DNA of 37,171 nucleotides from Betaproteobacteria bacterium RIFCSPLOWO2_02_FULL_63_19 (GCA_001770415.1 MEQX01000106.1:1-37171), one strand, 5' to 3'. Counted from the stretch's first letter, positions 1 through 8,803 are shown. The notes: a model not told the origin generated them from the sequence alone. Numbers and translations: made by a program.

Positions 1-309
1 AACATCCACCACGCTGCCGCCGATGCGCGGCTCCCTGAGAGCAAATGCCAACATGCCTTTTTCGCGATGCCACTGGTCGATCAGGCTGGCGTTCCGGAGC
101 GAATCCATAGCAACCGGAATCACGGGAACCAAACCGTATCCTTGAGCCACGGCGATGAATCGGGAGAGATTCCCGTCGTTCATGGCCAGAACCAGATCGA
201 TATCGAAAGTGGATCGCAAGAACCCGTGCAACTGAACCGCCAGCCCTCCCACCAGCACGTATTGGACCTGCCCGTCCGACAATGCCTGGAGCAACTCGAC
301 GGTCTTCAT
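1..309 (-). CDS. Nucleotidyltransferase-like protein, partial (N-terminal 103 residues)
   Basis: This minus-strand reading frame starts with ATG at 309 and runs off the left edge without a stop. The N-terminus carries a Gly-Gly-Leu-Ala-Val segment (residues 21-25), then Leu-His-Gly and Arg-Ser-Thr-Phe-Asp-Ile-Asp. This is the G-G...D-x-D pattern of the nucleotidyltransferase fold seen in AbiEii-like and DUF6036-like proteins, with the Asp pair at residues 36 and 38. A CAGGTG ribosome site lies about 8 bases upstream of the start. Such proteins can be toxin or abortive-infection components or stand-alone transferases. The partner gene and the rest of the domain lie outside the window, so the role cannot be decided. 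The gene is divergent from the MEMO-AMMECR1 gene. Confidence 0.7.
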   Translation of the reverse strand, partial: MKTVELLQALSDGQVQYVLVGGLAVQLHGFLRSTFDIDLVLAMNDGNLSRFIAVAQGYGLVPVIPVAMDSLRNASLIDQWHREKGMLAFALREPRIGGSVVDV

Positions 310-470
310 TTGCAACACCTGTATTCCGACTGAAAAGAGTTGCCGTGTATGCTAGTCGCCAATTCCATTGCGGTCAAAAGGAGTCGTCCGCCGCGGTATT
401 GGCGGAATGGGAATCGGCGCCGTGATGGCCTACAATCTGAATATGGGATTTCGGTCATGAGAACTCGGCC

Positions 471-1865
471 ATGAAGCTCGGACTGTCGCCGGCAGGTGAG
501 AAGATACGCCGACCGGCGGTCGCCGGGATGTTCTATCCGGCGGACCGCGAGACACTGTCCCGGGAACTTTCGGAGATGCTTGAGCAGTCGGTCGAGGACG
601 CGCCTGCTCCTGCGTTTCCAAAGATCGTCATCGTTCCTCATGCCGGTTATATCTATTCGGGACCGGTTGCCGCGAGCGCCTACGATCGCCTTGCCGCCGC
701 GCGGGGGATCGCGACGCGCGTCGTGCTGCTCGGACCGGCGCACCGCGTCCACGTCCGGGGCCTTGCGCTGCCCGGCGCCGCCGCGTTCGACACCCCGCTC
801 GGCCGAATCCCGATCGACGCCGCGGCCGTCGAATCCATCCGGGGCTTTCCGCAGGTCGTCGAATCCCCGCAGGCGCACGCGCAGGAACATTCCCTCGAAG
901 TGCAGCTGCCTTTCCTGCAGCGCGTGCTCGGAGAGTTCACGCTGGTGCCCCTGGTCGTCGGCGAAGCAACCGCGGAGGCGGTCGCGCAGGTGATCGAGCG
1001 GCTTTGGGGCGGGCCGGAAACGCTCATCGTGATCAGTTCCGACCTCTCGCATTATCTGTCCTACGACGAAGCGACACGCATCGATGCGATCACGGCCGGC
1101 GCCATCGTCGGATTCGACACCGGTATCTCGCACGAGCAGGCGTGCGGCGCGACCCCCGTCGCTGGAGCGCTGCTCGTAGCAAGAAGGCATGGGCTCAATG
1201 GCCGGCGGCTCGATCTGCGCAACTCGGGCGATACCGCTGGCGGCAAAGGGCGCGTGGTCGGATACGGGTCCTTCGCCTTCTCCGAAGGTGATACGAAGTT
1301 CGGTTCTGCACACGGCAGGACACTACTGGGCCTGGCGCGCGCGGCGATTGGTGCCGCACTCGGATCCAATGCGGCGCCGGTTATTGAAGACGAGCTTTGG
1401 CTGAAGATCGCGCGCGCGACCTTCGTCACGCTGAAAATGGATGGCAATCTGCGGGGTTGCATCGGCTCGCTGGAAGCGCGCCGGCCACTGGGGGAGGATG
1501 TCGTGGCCAACGCCCGTACCGCGGCGCTGAAGGACCCGCGTTTCTCGCCACTGACGCGCCGGGAGTTCGAAGCGGTCGATATTGAGGTATCGCTGCTGTC
1601 CGCACCACGGCGCGTGCTGTTCGAGGACCACGCCGACCTGATCCGGCAATTGCGCCCGGGCGAGGACGGAATCATTCTGGAATGCGATGGCCGTCGCGCA
1701 ACGTTCCTGCCACAGGTATGGGAAGCGCTCCCGGATCCGGAGCAGTTCCTCGCGCATTTGAAGCAAAAGGCGGAGATTCCCGCAGACGTGCGCACCACCC
1801 GTTGCAAGGTGCTGCGCTACGGGGCGCTCAAGTGGAGCGAGACTCAGTCCGGGAGCGCGACATGA
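471..1865 (+). CDS. MEMO-AMMECR1 fusion (AmmeMemoRadiSam system proteins B and A)
   Basis: The 464-residue protein joins two families that are usually separate. Residues about 12-275 are a MEMO domain, related in fold to LigB-type extradiol dioxygenases. They contain the VPHAGY segment (His57), GPAHRVH (His91), SSDLSHY (His192) and a late ACGATP (Cys225), which line up by eye with the metal-binding His/His/Cys set of human MEMO1. Residues about 280-460 are an AMMECR1 domain, with LRGCIGSLE and the DPRFSPLT segment typical of that family. The biochemical role of this system in bacteria is not established as far as I know. Repeated co-occurrence with a radical SAM enzyme suggests a modification pathway. 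The stop overlaps the next start as ATGA, so the pair is probably translationally coupled. The start at 471 is the first ATG before the conserved RRPAVAGMFYP segment. Confidence 0.9.
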   Translation: MKLGLSPAGEKIRRPAVAGMFYPADRETLSRELSEMLEQSVEDAPAPAFPKIVIVPHAGYIYSGPVAASAYDRLAAARGIATRVVLLGPAHRVHVRGLALPGAAAFDTPLGRIPIDAAAVESIRGFPQVVESPQAHAQEHSLEVQLPFLQRVLGEFTLVPLVVGEATAEAVAQVIERLWGGPETLIVISSDLSHYLSYDEATRIDAITAGAIVGFDTGISHEQACGATPVAGALLVARRHGLNGRRLDLRNSGDTAGGKGRVVGYGSFAFSEGDTKFGSAHGRTLLGLARAAIGAALGSNAAPVIEDELWLKIARATFVTLKMDGNLRGCIGSLEARRPLGEDVVANARTAALKDPRFSPLTRREFEAVDIEVSLLSAPRRVLFEDHADLIRQLRPGEDGIILECDGRRATFLPQVWEALPDPEQFLAHLKQKAEIPADVRTTRCKVLRYGALKWSETQSGSAT

Positions 1866-2980
1866 ACGCGCCTGAGCCGATGGACCGGCCGTATGTCGGT
1901 CGCTGGTGGCACATGCTCGAAGATGGCAGGCTGCAGTGCGACCTTTGCCCGCGCGACTGCCGACTGCACGAAGGGCAGCGTGGGCTTTGCTTCGTACGCA
2001 TGCGTGGAGAAGGCGAATTCCGCGACCAGATGCTGCTTACGACCTACGGTCGTTCCTCCGGGTTTTGCGTCGACCCGATCGAAAAAAAACCGCTTAACCA
2101 GTTCTACCCGGGAACAAGCGTTCTTTCGTTCGGCACCGCAGGCTGCAACCTCGCCTGCAAATTCTGCCAGAACTGGGACATTTCGAAATCGCGCGAATTC
2201 GACCGGCTGACCGACCAGGCTGCTCCGGGCGCCATCGCCAGGGCCGCTGCGCAGATGGGTTGCAAAAGCGTTGCGTTCACGTACAACGATCCGGTGATTT
2301 TTGCCGAGTACGCGATGGACGTCGCGGACGCGTGCCACGAGCTGGGAATCCAGACCGTCGCGGTGACCGCAGGGTATATGCACGACACGGCGCGCCGCGA
2401 GTTCTACGCCAAGATGGATGCTGCAAACGTCGATCTCAAGGCGTTCAGCGACGATTTCTACTTCAAGCTTACCGGCGCGCACCTTGCGCCCGTGTTGGAC
2501 ACGCTGCAGTACCTTAAGAGAGAAACCGACGTGTGGTTCGAGATCACCACGCTGCTGATTCCCGGGCACAACGACAGCGATGCGGAACTCGAGGCTGAAT
2601 GCCGCTGGATCGTGACGGAGCTGGGCCCCGACGTGCCGCTGCATTTTTCGGCCTTCCATCCGGACTGGAAAATGACCGACGTACCGTCGACGCCGACGAA
2701 GACCCTTGCGCGCGCTCGCGACATCGCGGTCAGGATCGGACTGCATTACGTCTATACGGGGAACGTGCACGATATCGAAGGCGGCACGACGTACTGCCCG
2801 CACTGCCACCACGCGGTCATCGCCCGCGACTGGTACCGCATCCTCGATTACCGCGTCAGTGGCGATGGACGGTGCATGGAGTGCGGAGGGGCCGTCGCCG
2901 GCCGCTACCAGGAATTCGACCTGAAAAAGGCGTTTGGTCCGCGGCGCATTCCGGTGCGAATGGCTGAGACCAGCCACTGA
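1862..2980 (+). CDS. amrS: AmmeMemoRadiSam system radical SAM enzyme
   Basis: This is a 372-residue radical SAM protein. The [4Fe-4S]-binding CxxxCxxC motif is CNLACKFC at residues 95-102. Before it is a cysteine-rich N-terminus (CDLCPRDC, then GLC; Cys26, 29, 33 and 43) characteristic of the PflA-like AmmeMemoRadiSam family. The C-terminus has a further CPHC...CMEC set that could bind zinc or a second cluster. The frame is open further upstream, but the ATG at 1862 is chosen because it overlaps the previous stop by 4 bases and gives the family's usual start. The substrate is unknown. The immediate MEMO-AMMECR1 neighbour is the defining context of the system. Confidence 0.92.
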   Translation: MNAPEPMDRPYVGRWWHMLEDGRLQCDLCPRDCRLHEGQRGLCFVRMRGEGEFRDQMLLTTYGRSSGFCVDPIEKKPLNQFYPGTSVLSFGTAGCNLACKFCQNWDISKSREFDRLTDQAAPGAIARAAAQMGCKSVAFTYNDPVIFAEYAMDVADACHELGIQTVAVTAGYMHDTARREFYAKMDAANVDLKAFSDDFYFKLTGAHLAPVLDTLQYLKRETDVWFEITTLLIPGHNDSDAELEAECRWIVTELGPDVPLHFSAFHPDWKMTDVPSTPTKTLARARDIAVRIGLHYVYTGNVHDIEGGTTYCPHCHHAVIARDWYRILDYRVSGDGRCMECGGAVAGRYQEFDLKKAFGPRRIPVRMAETSH

Positions 2981-3118
2981 CGCGCCGCGCCCGGACGGCG
3001 GCCAGTCGCGCCCTCCCTATCCCGGCAGCGCAGTCCTCTCCTATATGTCAAGGTATTGATTGCAATGGGAATCAATGTGGGCAGCCTGCCACGGCGGCGC
3101 ACGCTGAGCGGACAACGC

Positions 3119-3146
3119 TTGCATTCCAGACAATACTGTATAAATA
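3119..3146 (+). promoter_or_regulatory. Probable recA promoter
   Basis: A TTGCAT hexamer (3119-3124) and a TAAATA hexamer (3141-3146), 16 bases apart, form a plausible sigma-70 promoter about 85-110 bases before recA. The -10 element lies inside the LexA box, so LexA binding would block polymerase directly. The exact -10 choice is uncertain in this AT-rich patch. Confidence 0.5.
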
Positions 3147-3151
3147 TACAG
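3136..3151 (+). promoter_or_regulatory. LexA (SOS) box upstream of recA
   Basis: CTGTATAAATATACAG is a near-perfect inverted repeat that matches the gammaproteobacterial and betaproteobacterial LexA consensus (CTG-N10-CAG with an alternating AT core). It sits 79 bases before the recA start and overlaps the likely -10 element. This is the expected arrangement for SOS induction of recA. Confidence 0.92.
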
Positions 3152-3230
3152 GTCAACGCTTATCGGGCAGCTAGCGTTTATGCCATAATCGCCGACCCAA
3201 GAGGCTACGGACAGGTACAAGGAAAACGAA

Positions 3231-4259
3231 ATGGAAGACAACAAATCCAAGGCCCTCGCGGCCGCGCTTGCGCAGATCGAAAAGCAGTTTGGCAAGGGCT
3301 CCATCATGAGGATGGATTCCCAGGCAGTCCCGGACGTGCAGGTCGTATCGACCGGGTCGCTGGGGCTTGACATAGCGCTGGGCGTCGGCGGACTGCCCAG
3401 GGGCCGCGTGGTGGAAGTCTACGGGCCGGAATCCTCGGGCAAGACAACGCTGACACTGCAGGTGATCGCGGAAACGCAGAAATCGGGGGGCACAGCAGCC
3501 TTCATCGATGCCGAGAACGCGATGGATCCGCAGTATGCGGGCAAGCTCGGCGTAAAGACCGACGAACTGCTTATTTCGCAGCCCGACACCGGGGAGCAGG
3601 CGCTGGAGATCGCCGACATGCTGGTGCGATCGGGTAGCGTCGATGTCATCGTCATCGACTCGGTCGCAGCGCTCACGCCCAAGGCGGAAATCGAGGGCGA
3701 AATGGGGGAACCGCAGATGGGCCTGCAGGCGCGACTGATGAGTCAGGCCTTGCGCAAGCTGACCGCGAACATCAAGCGCACAAACACGCTGGTGATTTTC
3801 ATCAACCAGATCAGGATGAAAATAGGAGTGATGTTCGGCAATCCGGAAACCACCACAGGCGGCAACGCGCTCAAGTTCTATGCCTCGGTGCGATTGGACA
3901 TCCGCCGCATCGGCTCGATCAAGAAGTCCGACGAGGTGATCGGCGCCGAGACGCGGGTCAAGGTGGTGAAGAACAAGGTGGCGCCTCCGTTCCGCGAAGC
4001 GATATTCGACATCCTCTACGGCAAAGGAATTTCCCGCGAAGGGGAGATCCTGGAACTCGGCGTGAACGCGGGCCTGGTGGACAAGTCCGGTGCCTGGTAT
4101 TCCTACAAGAAAGACCGTATCGGGCAGGGCAAGGACAATGCGCGCGAATACCTCGAAGAGCATCCCGAATTGGCCGCAGAAATCGAGGCCAGAATTCGCG
4201 AAAAACTCGGAATCAAAATCCCGGCAGCATTGTCGGCAGCCACGCCTGCCGAAGTCTAG
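3231..4259 (+). CDS. recA: Recombinase RecA
   Basis: The 342-residue protein is RecA across its full length. It forms ATP-dependent filaments on single-stranded DNA, drives strand exchange and stimulates LexA self-cleavage. The Walker A is GPESSGKT at residues 65-72, the Walker B region is [13 protein letters not shown], and the L2 region reads [25 protein letters not shown]. The catalytic Glu is Glu95. Its context reads AENAMDP, whereas E. coli RecA has AEHALDP, so the neighbouring His is Asn and the Leu is Met. The start ATG has an AAGGA ribosome site. The LexA box upstream and recX downstream are the standard neighbourhood. Confidence 0.98.
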   Translation: MEDNKSKALAAALAQIEKQFGKGSIMRMDSQAVPDVQVVSTGSLGLDIALGVGGLPRGRVVEVYGPESSGKTTLTLQVIAETQKSGGTAAFIDAENAMDPQYAGKLGVKTDELLISQPDTGEQALEIADMLVRSGSVDVIVIDSVAALTPKAEIEGEMGEPQMGLQARLMSQALRKLTANIKRTNTLVIFINQIRMKIGVMFGNPETTTGGNALKFYASVRLDIRRIGSIKKSDEVIGAETRVKVVKNKVAPPFREAIFDILYGKGISREGEILELGVNAGLVDKSGAWYSYKKDRIGQGKDNAREYLEEHPELAAEIEARIREKLGIKIPAALSAATPAEV

Positions 4260-4370
4260 CTGTGGAGACGCTGGGAGCCCGGGGTGTGTAGGTCCCGCGC
4301 GAACAGCATTTGCGGCGATCAAACTCTCCGCTGACGCCGTGCAATCGATTCGTTTCGCACGTGGTGGGCG

Positions 4371-4814
4371 TTGAAACGCGAGCGTTCGCTGCGTGAGCGT
4401 GCGCTGGGGTTCCTGGCAAGAAGGGAACACAGTCGTGCCGAATTACGGCGCAAGCTGCTTCCGCACGCCGAATCGCCCGAGCAACTCGACGCGCTTCTCG
4501 AAGACTTGGCGCAGCGCAGACATCTCTCCGAGTCCCGATTCGCCGAGGCACGCGCTCACGTAATGTCGCGAAAGTTCGGCGCTGCGCGGATCGAGCGCGA
4601 CTTGCGGGCCAAGGGGGTTTCGGACGCAGAGGCGGCATCGGCCGCGCGCGAAGCGCGCGCCACCGAGTTCGAACGCGCGCTCGAGATCTGGCGACGCAAG
4701 TTCGGGAAGCCCGCGGCGGACGCGAAAGAATACGGCAGACAAGCGCGGTTTTTGCTCGCCCGGGGGTTCAGCATCGATGTCATTCGCCGGATTCTCCGAA
4801 ACGTAGACGATTGA
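4371..4814 (+). CDS. recX: Regulatory protein RecX
   Basis: This 147-residue protein binds RecA filaments and modulates their activity. It shows the family's helical repeats: an RERALGFLARREHSRAELRRKL first module, LEDLAQRRHLSESRFAEA, then the FGAARIERDLRAKGV second module, and a final helix ending GFSIDVIRRILRN. The only sensible start is TTG at 4371, with no strong ribosome site. That fits weak translation relative to recA. It lies 111 bases after recA in the same direction, so readthrough from the SOS promoter is likely. Confidence 0.93.
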   Translation: MKRERSLRERALGFLARREHSRAELRRKLLPHAESPEQLDALLEDLAQRRHLSESRFAEARAHVMSRKFGAARIERDLRAKGVSDAEAASAAREARATEFERALEIWRRKFGKPAADAKEYGRQARFLLARGFSIDVIRRILRNVDD

Positions 4815-4878
4815 TTCGTCGCCGGGCAAGTGTATTTCCAGACGATCGAATCCGGAATTCCACTACGCCGAGGGGCTA

Positions 4879-4980
4879 ATGGATCGATACCTGGCTCGCT
4901 ACGCCGTCGATTTCATAGCACTGATCTATCTAACCCGGTGGAATATGCTTATGTATATCGGTTCGTTGGCAGGTGATTGA
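4879..4980 (+). CDS. Possible small hydrophobic protein (33 residues)
   Basis: A short frame downstream of recX starts with ATG after an AGGGG ribosome-like site only 3 bases away. It encodes a 33-residue peptide whose centre (VDFIALIYLT, then MLMYIGSLAG) is hydrophobic enough for one membrane segment. I recognise no family. Spacing from the ribosome site is short and there is no conservation evidence, so this could be chance. Confidence 0.2.
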   Translation: MDRYLARYAVDFIALIYLTRWNMLMYIGSLAGD

Positions 4981-5335
4981 ACCGACACTACAGTTGCAGC
5001 CGATAGAAGCGGGTGAAGGCATCACGCAACCGCTGTTACCCAGCATGAGCTTGGCAAGCCCCCACTTCTTTTCAAGGAGCGAAAAGCGCCAACGGTGAGT
5101 TCCCGGACGTTGAACTAACCTGGTGGCGACTGGCGCGATGGTGAGGGCGAGCGCCAAACAAGCCGTAGGCCGCAATCCCGTCCGGTGAGTAAGGTCATAT
5201 CGGCGCCCAAAATAACAAGCTCGCGTTCCGAGGAACAAGCGGACAGCGTTTAGGTCGGGCGCAATGTCCTCCAGCCGCGCTCTCTGCCCAAATTTGTGGA
5301 AAAGCTGCTGCAAGAACGATTCGAAGGAATCCGGA
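4981..5335. other. Stretch without recognisable genes
   Basis: Between the possible small ORF after recX and the ABC binding-protein start I see no convincing gene, repeat or terminator. A long minus-strand frame crosses the region (4930-5445), but its translation matches nothing I know and overlaps the binding-protein gene. The stretch may be decayed coding DNA, since its codon pattern looks neither clearly coding nor AT-rich like a promoter. Confidence 0.4.
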
Positions 5336-6391
5336 ATGATGGACATACTTTTGACGGCGACAACTGTGGCGCGGCGAACTGTTCTGGTGGGTGCGGCGGC
5401 AGCTTTGCTGGCGCTCGCCGGTCCCGCCCTGCCGCAATCGAACAAGGTGGCGTTCGACGTCGGCTATCTGCCGATTCTGCCGATGGCACAGTTGTTCGTC
5501 ATGGAAGGCGAGGGCTGGCTGGACGAAGCGGGGATCGTCTTTAACAAGACCCGGTTCTCGTCCGGTCCGGCAATGGTGCAGGCCATCGCGTCGGGCAAGA
5601 TGGAGATGATGTGGATCGGAATTGGCCCGGCAATGGTCGCGCGCGCCAATGGGATCGACATCAAGGTCGTTGCTGCCAACGTCATCGAACAAGTTGGTGT
5701 GCTCGCAGTGGGCCGCCTTGCAGAAGTCTCGCGGGGATCCACCTCGGCCGGCGTCGCACTGGCTGAATTCACCAAAGCGAAAGGGCGCAGGCCCAAATTC
5801 GCAACGTTGCCCAAAGGCTCCGTGCCCGACACGGTGCTGCGCTATTGGTTGCTCCGCAAACTCGGCATGCGGCTCGACGACGTGGAAATCGTCGGCATGG
5901 GGGCGGGCCGCGTGCAGCAGGCGCTGCTTGCAGGCGCGGTCGATGGCGCGTCCATCCTTGAGCCGGTGCTGACCGTCGTACGCGAGGCCAAGCCGGACGC
6001 CTACGTGATGGGGCTTGGCGGCGAGCTTTTTCCAAATCAGCCCGGCGCGGTCGTTGCAGTGCGCGGAGAGGCGCTGGCGCAGAAACGGGGTGCGATCGAC
6101 AAGATCGTCGCCTTGCACATCAGGGCCACCAAGATGCTGCGTAACGATCCCAAGCGCGCGGCCAGACATGTGCACGCCGCCATAGGGGCCGGACTGATAA
6201 AGCTCGACATCATGCAAAAGGCGGTGGTCTCGCCGGCGAACAATTTCGTCTCGGATCCGCGGGTCATTGTGGCGGCGACGAAGGTCATGCACGATTTCTC
6301 CGCCGAGATGGGGACGCTGCGCAAGAAGGTTCCGCTCGATCTGCTGTTCGACAGCAGCGTCTATGAGGCCGCGGAGAAGTCGGAAAAGTGA
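5336..6391 (+). CDS. ABC transporter substrate-binding protein, NitT/TauT (NMT1/THI5-like) type
   Basis: The 351-residue protein begins with an export signal (residues about 1-34). It has paired arginines before a hydrophobic Ala/Leu stretch, so Tat export is possible though the motif is not perfect. The mature part (DVGYLPILPMAQLFVMEGEGWLDE..., FSSGPAMVQAIASGKMEMMWIGIGPAMVARANG) has the fold pattern of periplasmic proteins for nitrate, sulfonate, taurine or thiamine precursors. The start at 5336 (ATG ATG) is chosen for the AAGGA site 7 bases upstream and for the signal peptide. It overlaps the permease by 4 bases. The substrate cannot be assigned from the sequence. Confidence 0.9.
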   Translation: MMDILLTATTVARRTVLVGAAAALLALAGPALPQSNKVAFDVGYLPILPMAQLFVMEGEGWLDEAGIVFNKTRFSSGPAMVQAIASGKMEMMWIGIGPAMVARANGIDIKVVAANVIEQVGVLAVGRLAEVSRGSTSAGVALAEFTKAKGRRPKFATLPKGSVPDTVLRYWLLRKLGMRLDDVEIVGMGAGRVQQALLAGAVDGASILEPVLTVVREAKPDAYVMGLGGELFPNQPGAVVAVRGEALAQKRGAIDKIVALHIRATKMLRNDPKRAARHVHAAIGAGLIKLDIMQKAVVSPANNFVSDPRVIVAATKVMHDFSAEMGTLRKKVPLDLLFDSSVYEAAEKSEK

Positions 6392-7140
6392 GCCGCTTGC
6401 GCAGGCTCGCCGTCTCGGTGGCGGCGTTGTGCATCCTATTGTTGCTATGGGAGTCGCTGTCTCGGACCGGCATAATGAATGCGCGGCTGGCGCCGCCACC
6501 GAGTGCGATCCCGCGCGCTCTTTTCAGCGAGATATTGCAGGGGTACTGGTTCTCCGCAGTACTCGCGAGTCTGACTCACTACGCGATCGGCCTTTTCATC
6601 GGTAGCGCGCTCGGGGTCACGTTCGGCACGGCTGTGGCGCTGTCGCCGGGGCTCGAACGTGCGCTGGCCGGCATCACGAGGGTACTCAGGCCGATCCCGC
6701 CGCTAGCGTGGATTCCGTTCGCGATCATCTGGTTCGGCATAAGCGAAACGGCGGCGGCGTTCATCATCGCCATAGGCGTATTCTGGCTGAACTATTTCAC
6801 CAGTCTGTCCGCGATTCAGACGGTCGATCGGGATTTGATCGAGCTTGCACGCGCCTTCGGCCACGGGCGGCTCTGGGCGCGACTTACCAAGGTGATGCTG
6901 CCGGCCGCGTCGCCGGGTATCGTCGGCGGCTTGCGCGCCGGTCTGGGACAGGGCTGGATGACGGTCGTCGCCGCCGAACTGTTCGGCATTTCCGGCATCG
7001 GCAACCGGATGATGGAAGCGTCCAGTCTGCTGGCGACGGACATAGTCGTGCTTTACATGCTTACCATCGCGCTGCTCTACGGTGTTTCTGACTATGTCTT
7101 CGTGCGTGTCAGCGACCGCATGCTCGCATGGTCGCGATAG
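6388..7140 (+). CDS. ABC transporter permease, SsuC/TauC-like
   Basis: This 250-residue inner-membrane protein has about six hydrophobic segments. The cytoplasmic loop typical of BPD-type permeases (ELARAFGHGRLWARLTKVMLPAASPGIVGGLRAGLGQGW) begins near residue 150. It would form the channel of the importer with the binding protein before it and the ATPase after it. The GTG start at 6388 overlaps the previous stop by 4 bases, indicating coupling. Its own 3' end overlaps the ATPase start by 13 bases. Confidence 0.92.
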   Translation: MSRLRRLAVSVAALCILLLLWESLSRTGIMNARLAPPPSAIPRALFSEILQGYWFSAVLASLTHYAIGLFIGSALGVTFGTAVALSPGLERALAGITRVLRPIPPLAWIPFAIIWFGISETAAAFIIAIGVFWLNYFTSLSAIQTVDRDLIELARAFGHGRLWARLTKVMLPAASPGIVGGLRAGLGQGWMTVVAAELFGISGIGNRMMEASSLLATDIVVLYMLTIALLYGVSDYVFVRVSDRMLAWSR

Positions 7141-7895
7141 TCGAACTCGACGAACTCACCGTGGCCTTCGGTCGCGATGCGTCCGGCCCTCCGGTGTTCG
7201 ACCGGGTCTCGCTCTCGGTCGAGCAGGGGACCTTCGTCACACTGGTCGGGGCCTCAGGGGTCGGGAAATCAAGCTTGCTGCGCGTCATCGCCGGACTGCT
7301 TCCGGCGTCCGGCGGGCAGGTACGCGTAAACGCCAAGGCAACGCCGCAACGCCGCCCCACCGCGCTGGTCTTTCAGGAGCCGCGCCTGATGCCCTGGCGC
7401 AGCGTTCGCGAGAATGTGATGTTCGGGCTCGAAGGTCTGGTGTTGTCGAAGGCGATGCAACTTGAGCGGGCCAACGCGGCCCTGGCGTTGGTAGAACTCG
7501 CGGACTATGCCGACCGCCATCCGCGGGAATTATCCGGCGGACAGCGTCAGCGGGTAGGCGTTGCCCGCGCACTCGCCGTCGATCCGGACCTTTTGCTGAT
7601 GGACGAGCCGTTTGCCGCGCTCGACGCTATCACCCGGCATGCGCTACAGGAAGAGCTGTTGCGGATCTGGCAGAAGACCCGAAAAACGGTCATTTTCGTC
7701 ACTCATGACATCGAGGAAGCCGTGTATCTCAGCGACCGGGTCGTTTTGCTGCGCGACCGACCGGCGAGAATCACGCAGGATCGCAACATCACCGCAAAAC
7801 GAGGTTCTCGGCGAAATGATGCGGAATTTCCCAACGTGGTAAGCGAGATTCGCCGCGGCCTGTCCGATGAATTTACGAATGGCGACGGGATCTGA
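7128..7895 (+). CDS. ABC transporter ATP-binding protein, SsuB/TauB-like
   Basis: This 255-residue ATPase powers the importer. It has all standard elements in order: Walker A GASGVGKSS, Q-loop VFQEPRLMPWRSV, signature LSGGQRQRVGVARAL, Walker B LLLMDEPFAALD and the H-loop THDIEEAV. The start lies inside the permease gene, as is usual in tightly packed transporter operons. Confidence 0.95.
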   Translation: MVAIVELDELTVAFGRDASGPPVFDRVSLSVEQGTFVTLVGASGVGKSSLLRVIAGLLPASGGQVRVNAKATPQRRPTALVFQEPRLMPWRSVRENVMFGLEGLVLSKAMQLERANAALALVELADYADRHPRELSGGQRQRVGVARALAVDPDLLLMDEPFAALDAITRHALQEELLRIWQKTRKTVIFVTHDIEEAVYLSDRVVLLRDRPARITQDRNITAKRGSRRNDAEFPNVVSEIRRGLSDEFTNGDGI

Positions 7896-7933
7896 CGACG
7901 GGTGCGGCTAAGCCACGAAACCGGTCTTCCACG

Positions 7934-7962
7934 GCCCGACTGTGGTACGGGAAAAGTCGGGC
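7934..7962 (+). other. Hairpin after the ABC transporter operon
   Basis: GCCCGACT (7934-7941) pairs with AGTCGGGC (7955-7962), giving an 8-bp perfect stem and a 13-base loop. It sits 38 bases past the ATPase stop. No U-run follows, so it is not a canonical intrinsic terminator. It may protect the 3' end or mark a Rho-dependent end. Confidence 0.45.
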
Positions 7963-8149
7963 AGATCGATTCTTGGCGGCGTGACGCCCGATATCGGACC
8001 AGCGCGAATAGACCCTGACGTAGATGTGGTTGAAGGACGAGCGCGGGCCGCCTAAATTTCAAAGATCAGGGTCGGCGCCGTGGCCGCGGTGCGCGATGGC
8101 GAACGCGTAAACGCACGCGACCCTGCACCCCATGCAAAGGAGACGGATT

Positions 8150-8803
8150 ATGACGATACGCATAGGCGACGACGCGCCCGACTTTACCGCGGATACCACT
8201 GAAGGCAAGATCCGATTTCACGATTGGATCGGCGACAAGTGGGCGATTCTGTTTTCCCACCCGAAGGACTTCACACCGGTGTGCACGACCGAGCTTGGCT
8301 ATGTCGCGCGCTTGAAGCCGGAATTCGACCGGCGCAACACCAAGGCCATCGGCCTGTCGGTCGATCCGGTCAGCGATCACCAACGATGGGTTGGCGATAT
8401 CAAGGAAACACAGGGTCACGGCGTCAATTTTCCGATCATCGGTGACGCCGACCTGACGGTATCCAAGCTCTACGACATGATCCACCCCAACGCGAGCGAC
8501 GGACCGCGCACCGCGAACGATAACGCCACGGTACGCTCGGTCTTCATGATCGGCCCGGATAAGAAGGTCAAGGCCATGCTCGTGTACCCGATGAGTGCCG
8601 GCCGTAATTTCGACGAGGTGCTGCGGCTGCTGGATGCGCTTCAGTTCAATGCGCAGCATGCGCTGGCGACGCCGGTCAATTGGAAGAAGGGCGACGACGC
8701 CATCATCCCCACCTCGGTTTCGGACGATGAGGCGCGAAAGAAGTATCCAGGAGGGTTCAAGACGCTCAAACCCTACTTGCGAACAGTGTCTTCGCCGCGA
8801 TAG
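8150..8803 (+). CDS. 1-Cys peroxiredoxin (Prx6 family)
   Basis: The 217-residue protein reduces peroxides using Cys45 in the PVCTTELG motif, the peroxidatic cysteine of the Prx6 class. The long C-terminal arm (NAQHALATPVNWKKGDD, IIPTSVSDDEARKKYPGGFK) is typical of Prx6 proteins, which dimerise through it and usually lack a resolving cysteine. The frame is open slightly further upstream, but ATG 8150 has an AAAGGAGA ribosome site and matches the family start. The gene stands alone between the ABC operon and the sulfur-carrier operon. Confidence 0.95.
   Translation: MTIRIGDDAPDFTADTTEGKIRFHDWIGDKWAILFSHPKDFTPVCTTELGYVARLKPEFDRRNTKAIGLSVDPVSDHQRWVGDIKETQGHGVNFPIIGDADLTVSKLYDMIHPNASDGPRTANDNATVRSVFMIGPDKKVKAMLVYPMSAGRNFDEVLRLLDALQFNAQHALATPVNWKKGDDAIIPTSVSDDEARKKYPGGFKTLKPYLRTVSSPR

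Noticed and set aside
426..470. Very short ORFs overlapping the MEMO-AMMECR1 start region
   Set aside because: They are 5 to 17 codons long, without ribosome sites or composition bias, unlike the aromatic leader before the DAHP synthase gene.
306..1313. 335-codon minus-strand open frame opposite the MEMO-AMMECR1 gene
   Set aside because: It is an antisense shadow produced by GC-rich codon use; its Arg/Asp-rich translation matches no family, while the plus strand is clearly coding.
3171..4430. 419-codon minus-strand frame across recA
   Set aside because: recA is unmistakable on the other strand and the antisense translation shows no domain.
4930..5445. 171-codon minus-strand frame after recX that might be a transposase relic
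   Set aside because: I could not match it to any transposase or intron protein, and I found no terminal inverted repeats or target duplication.
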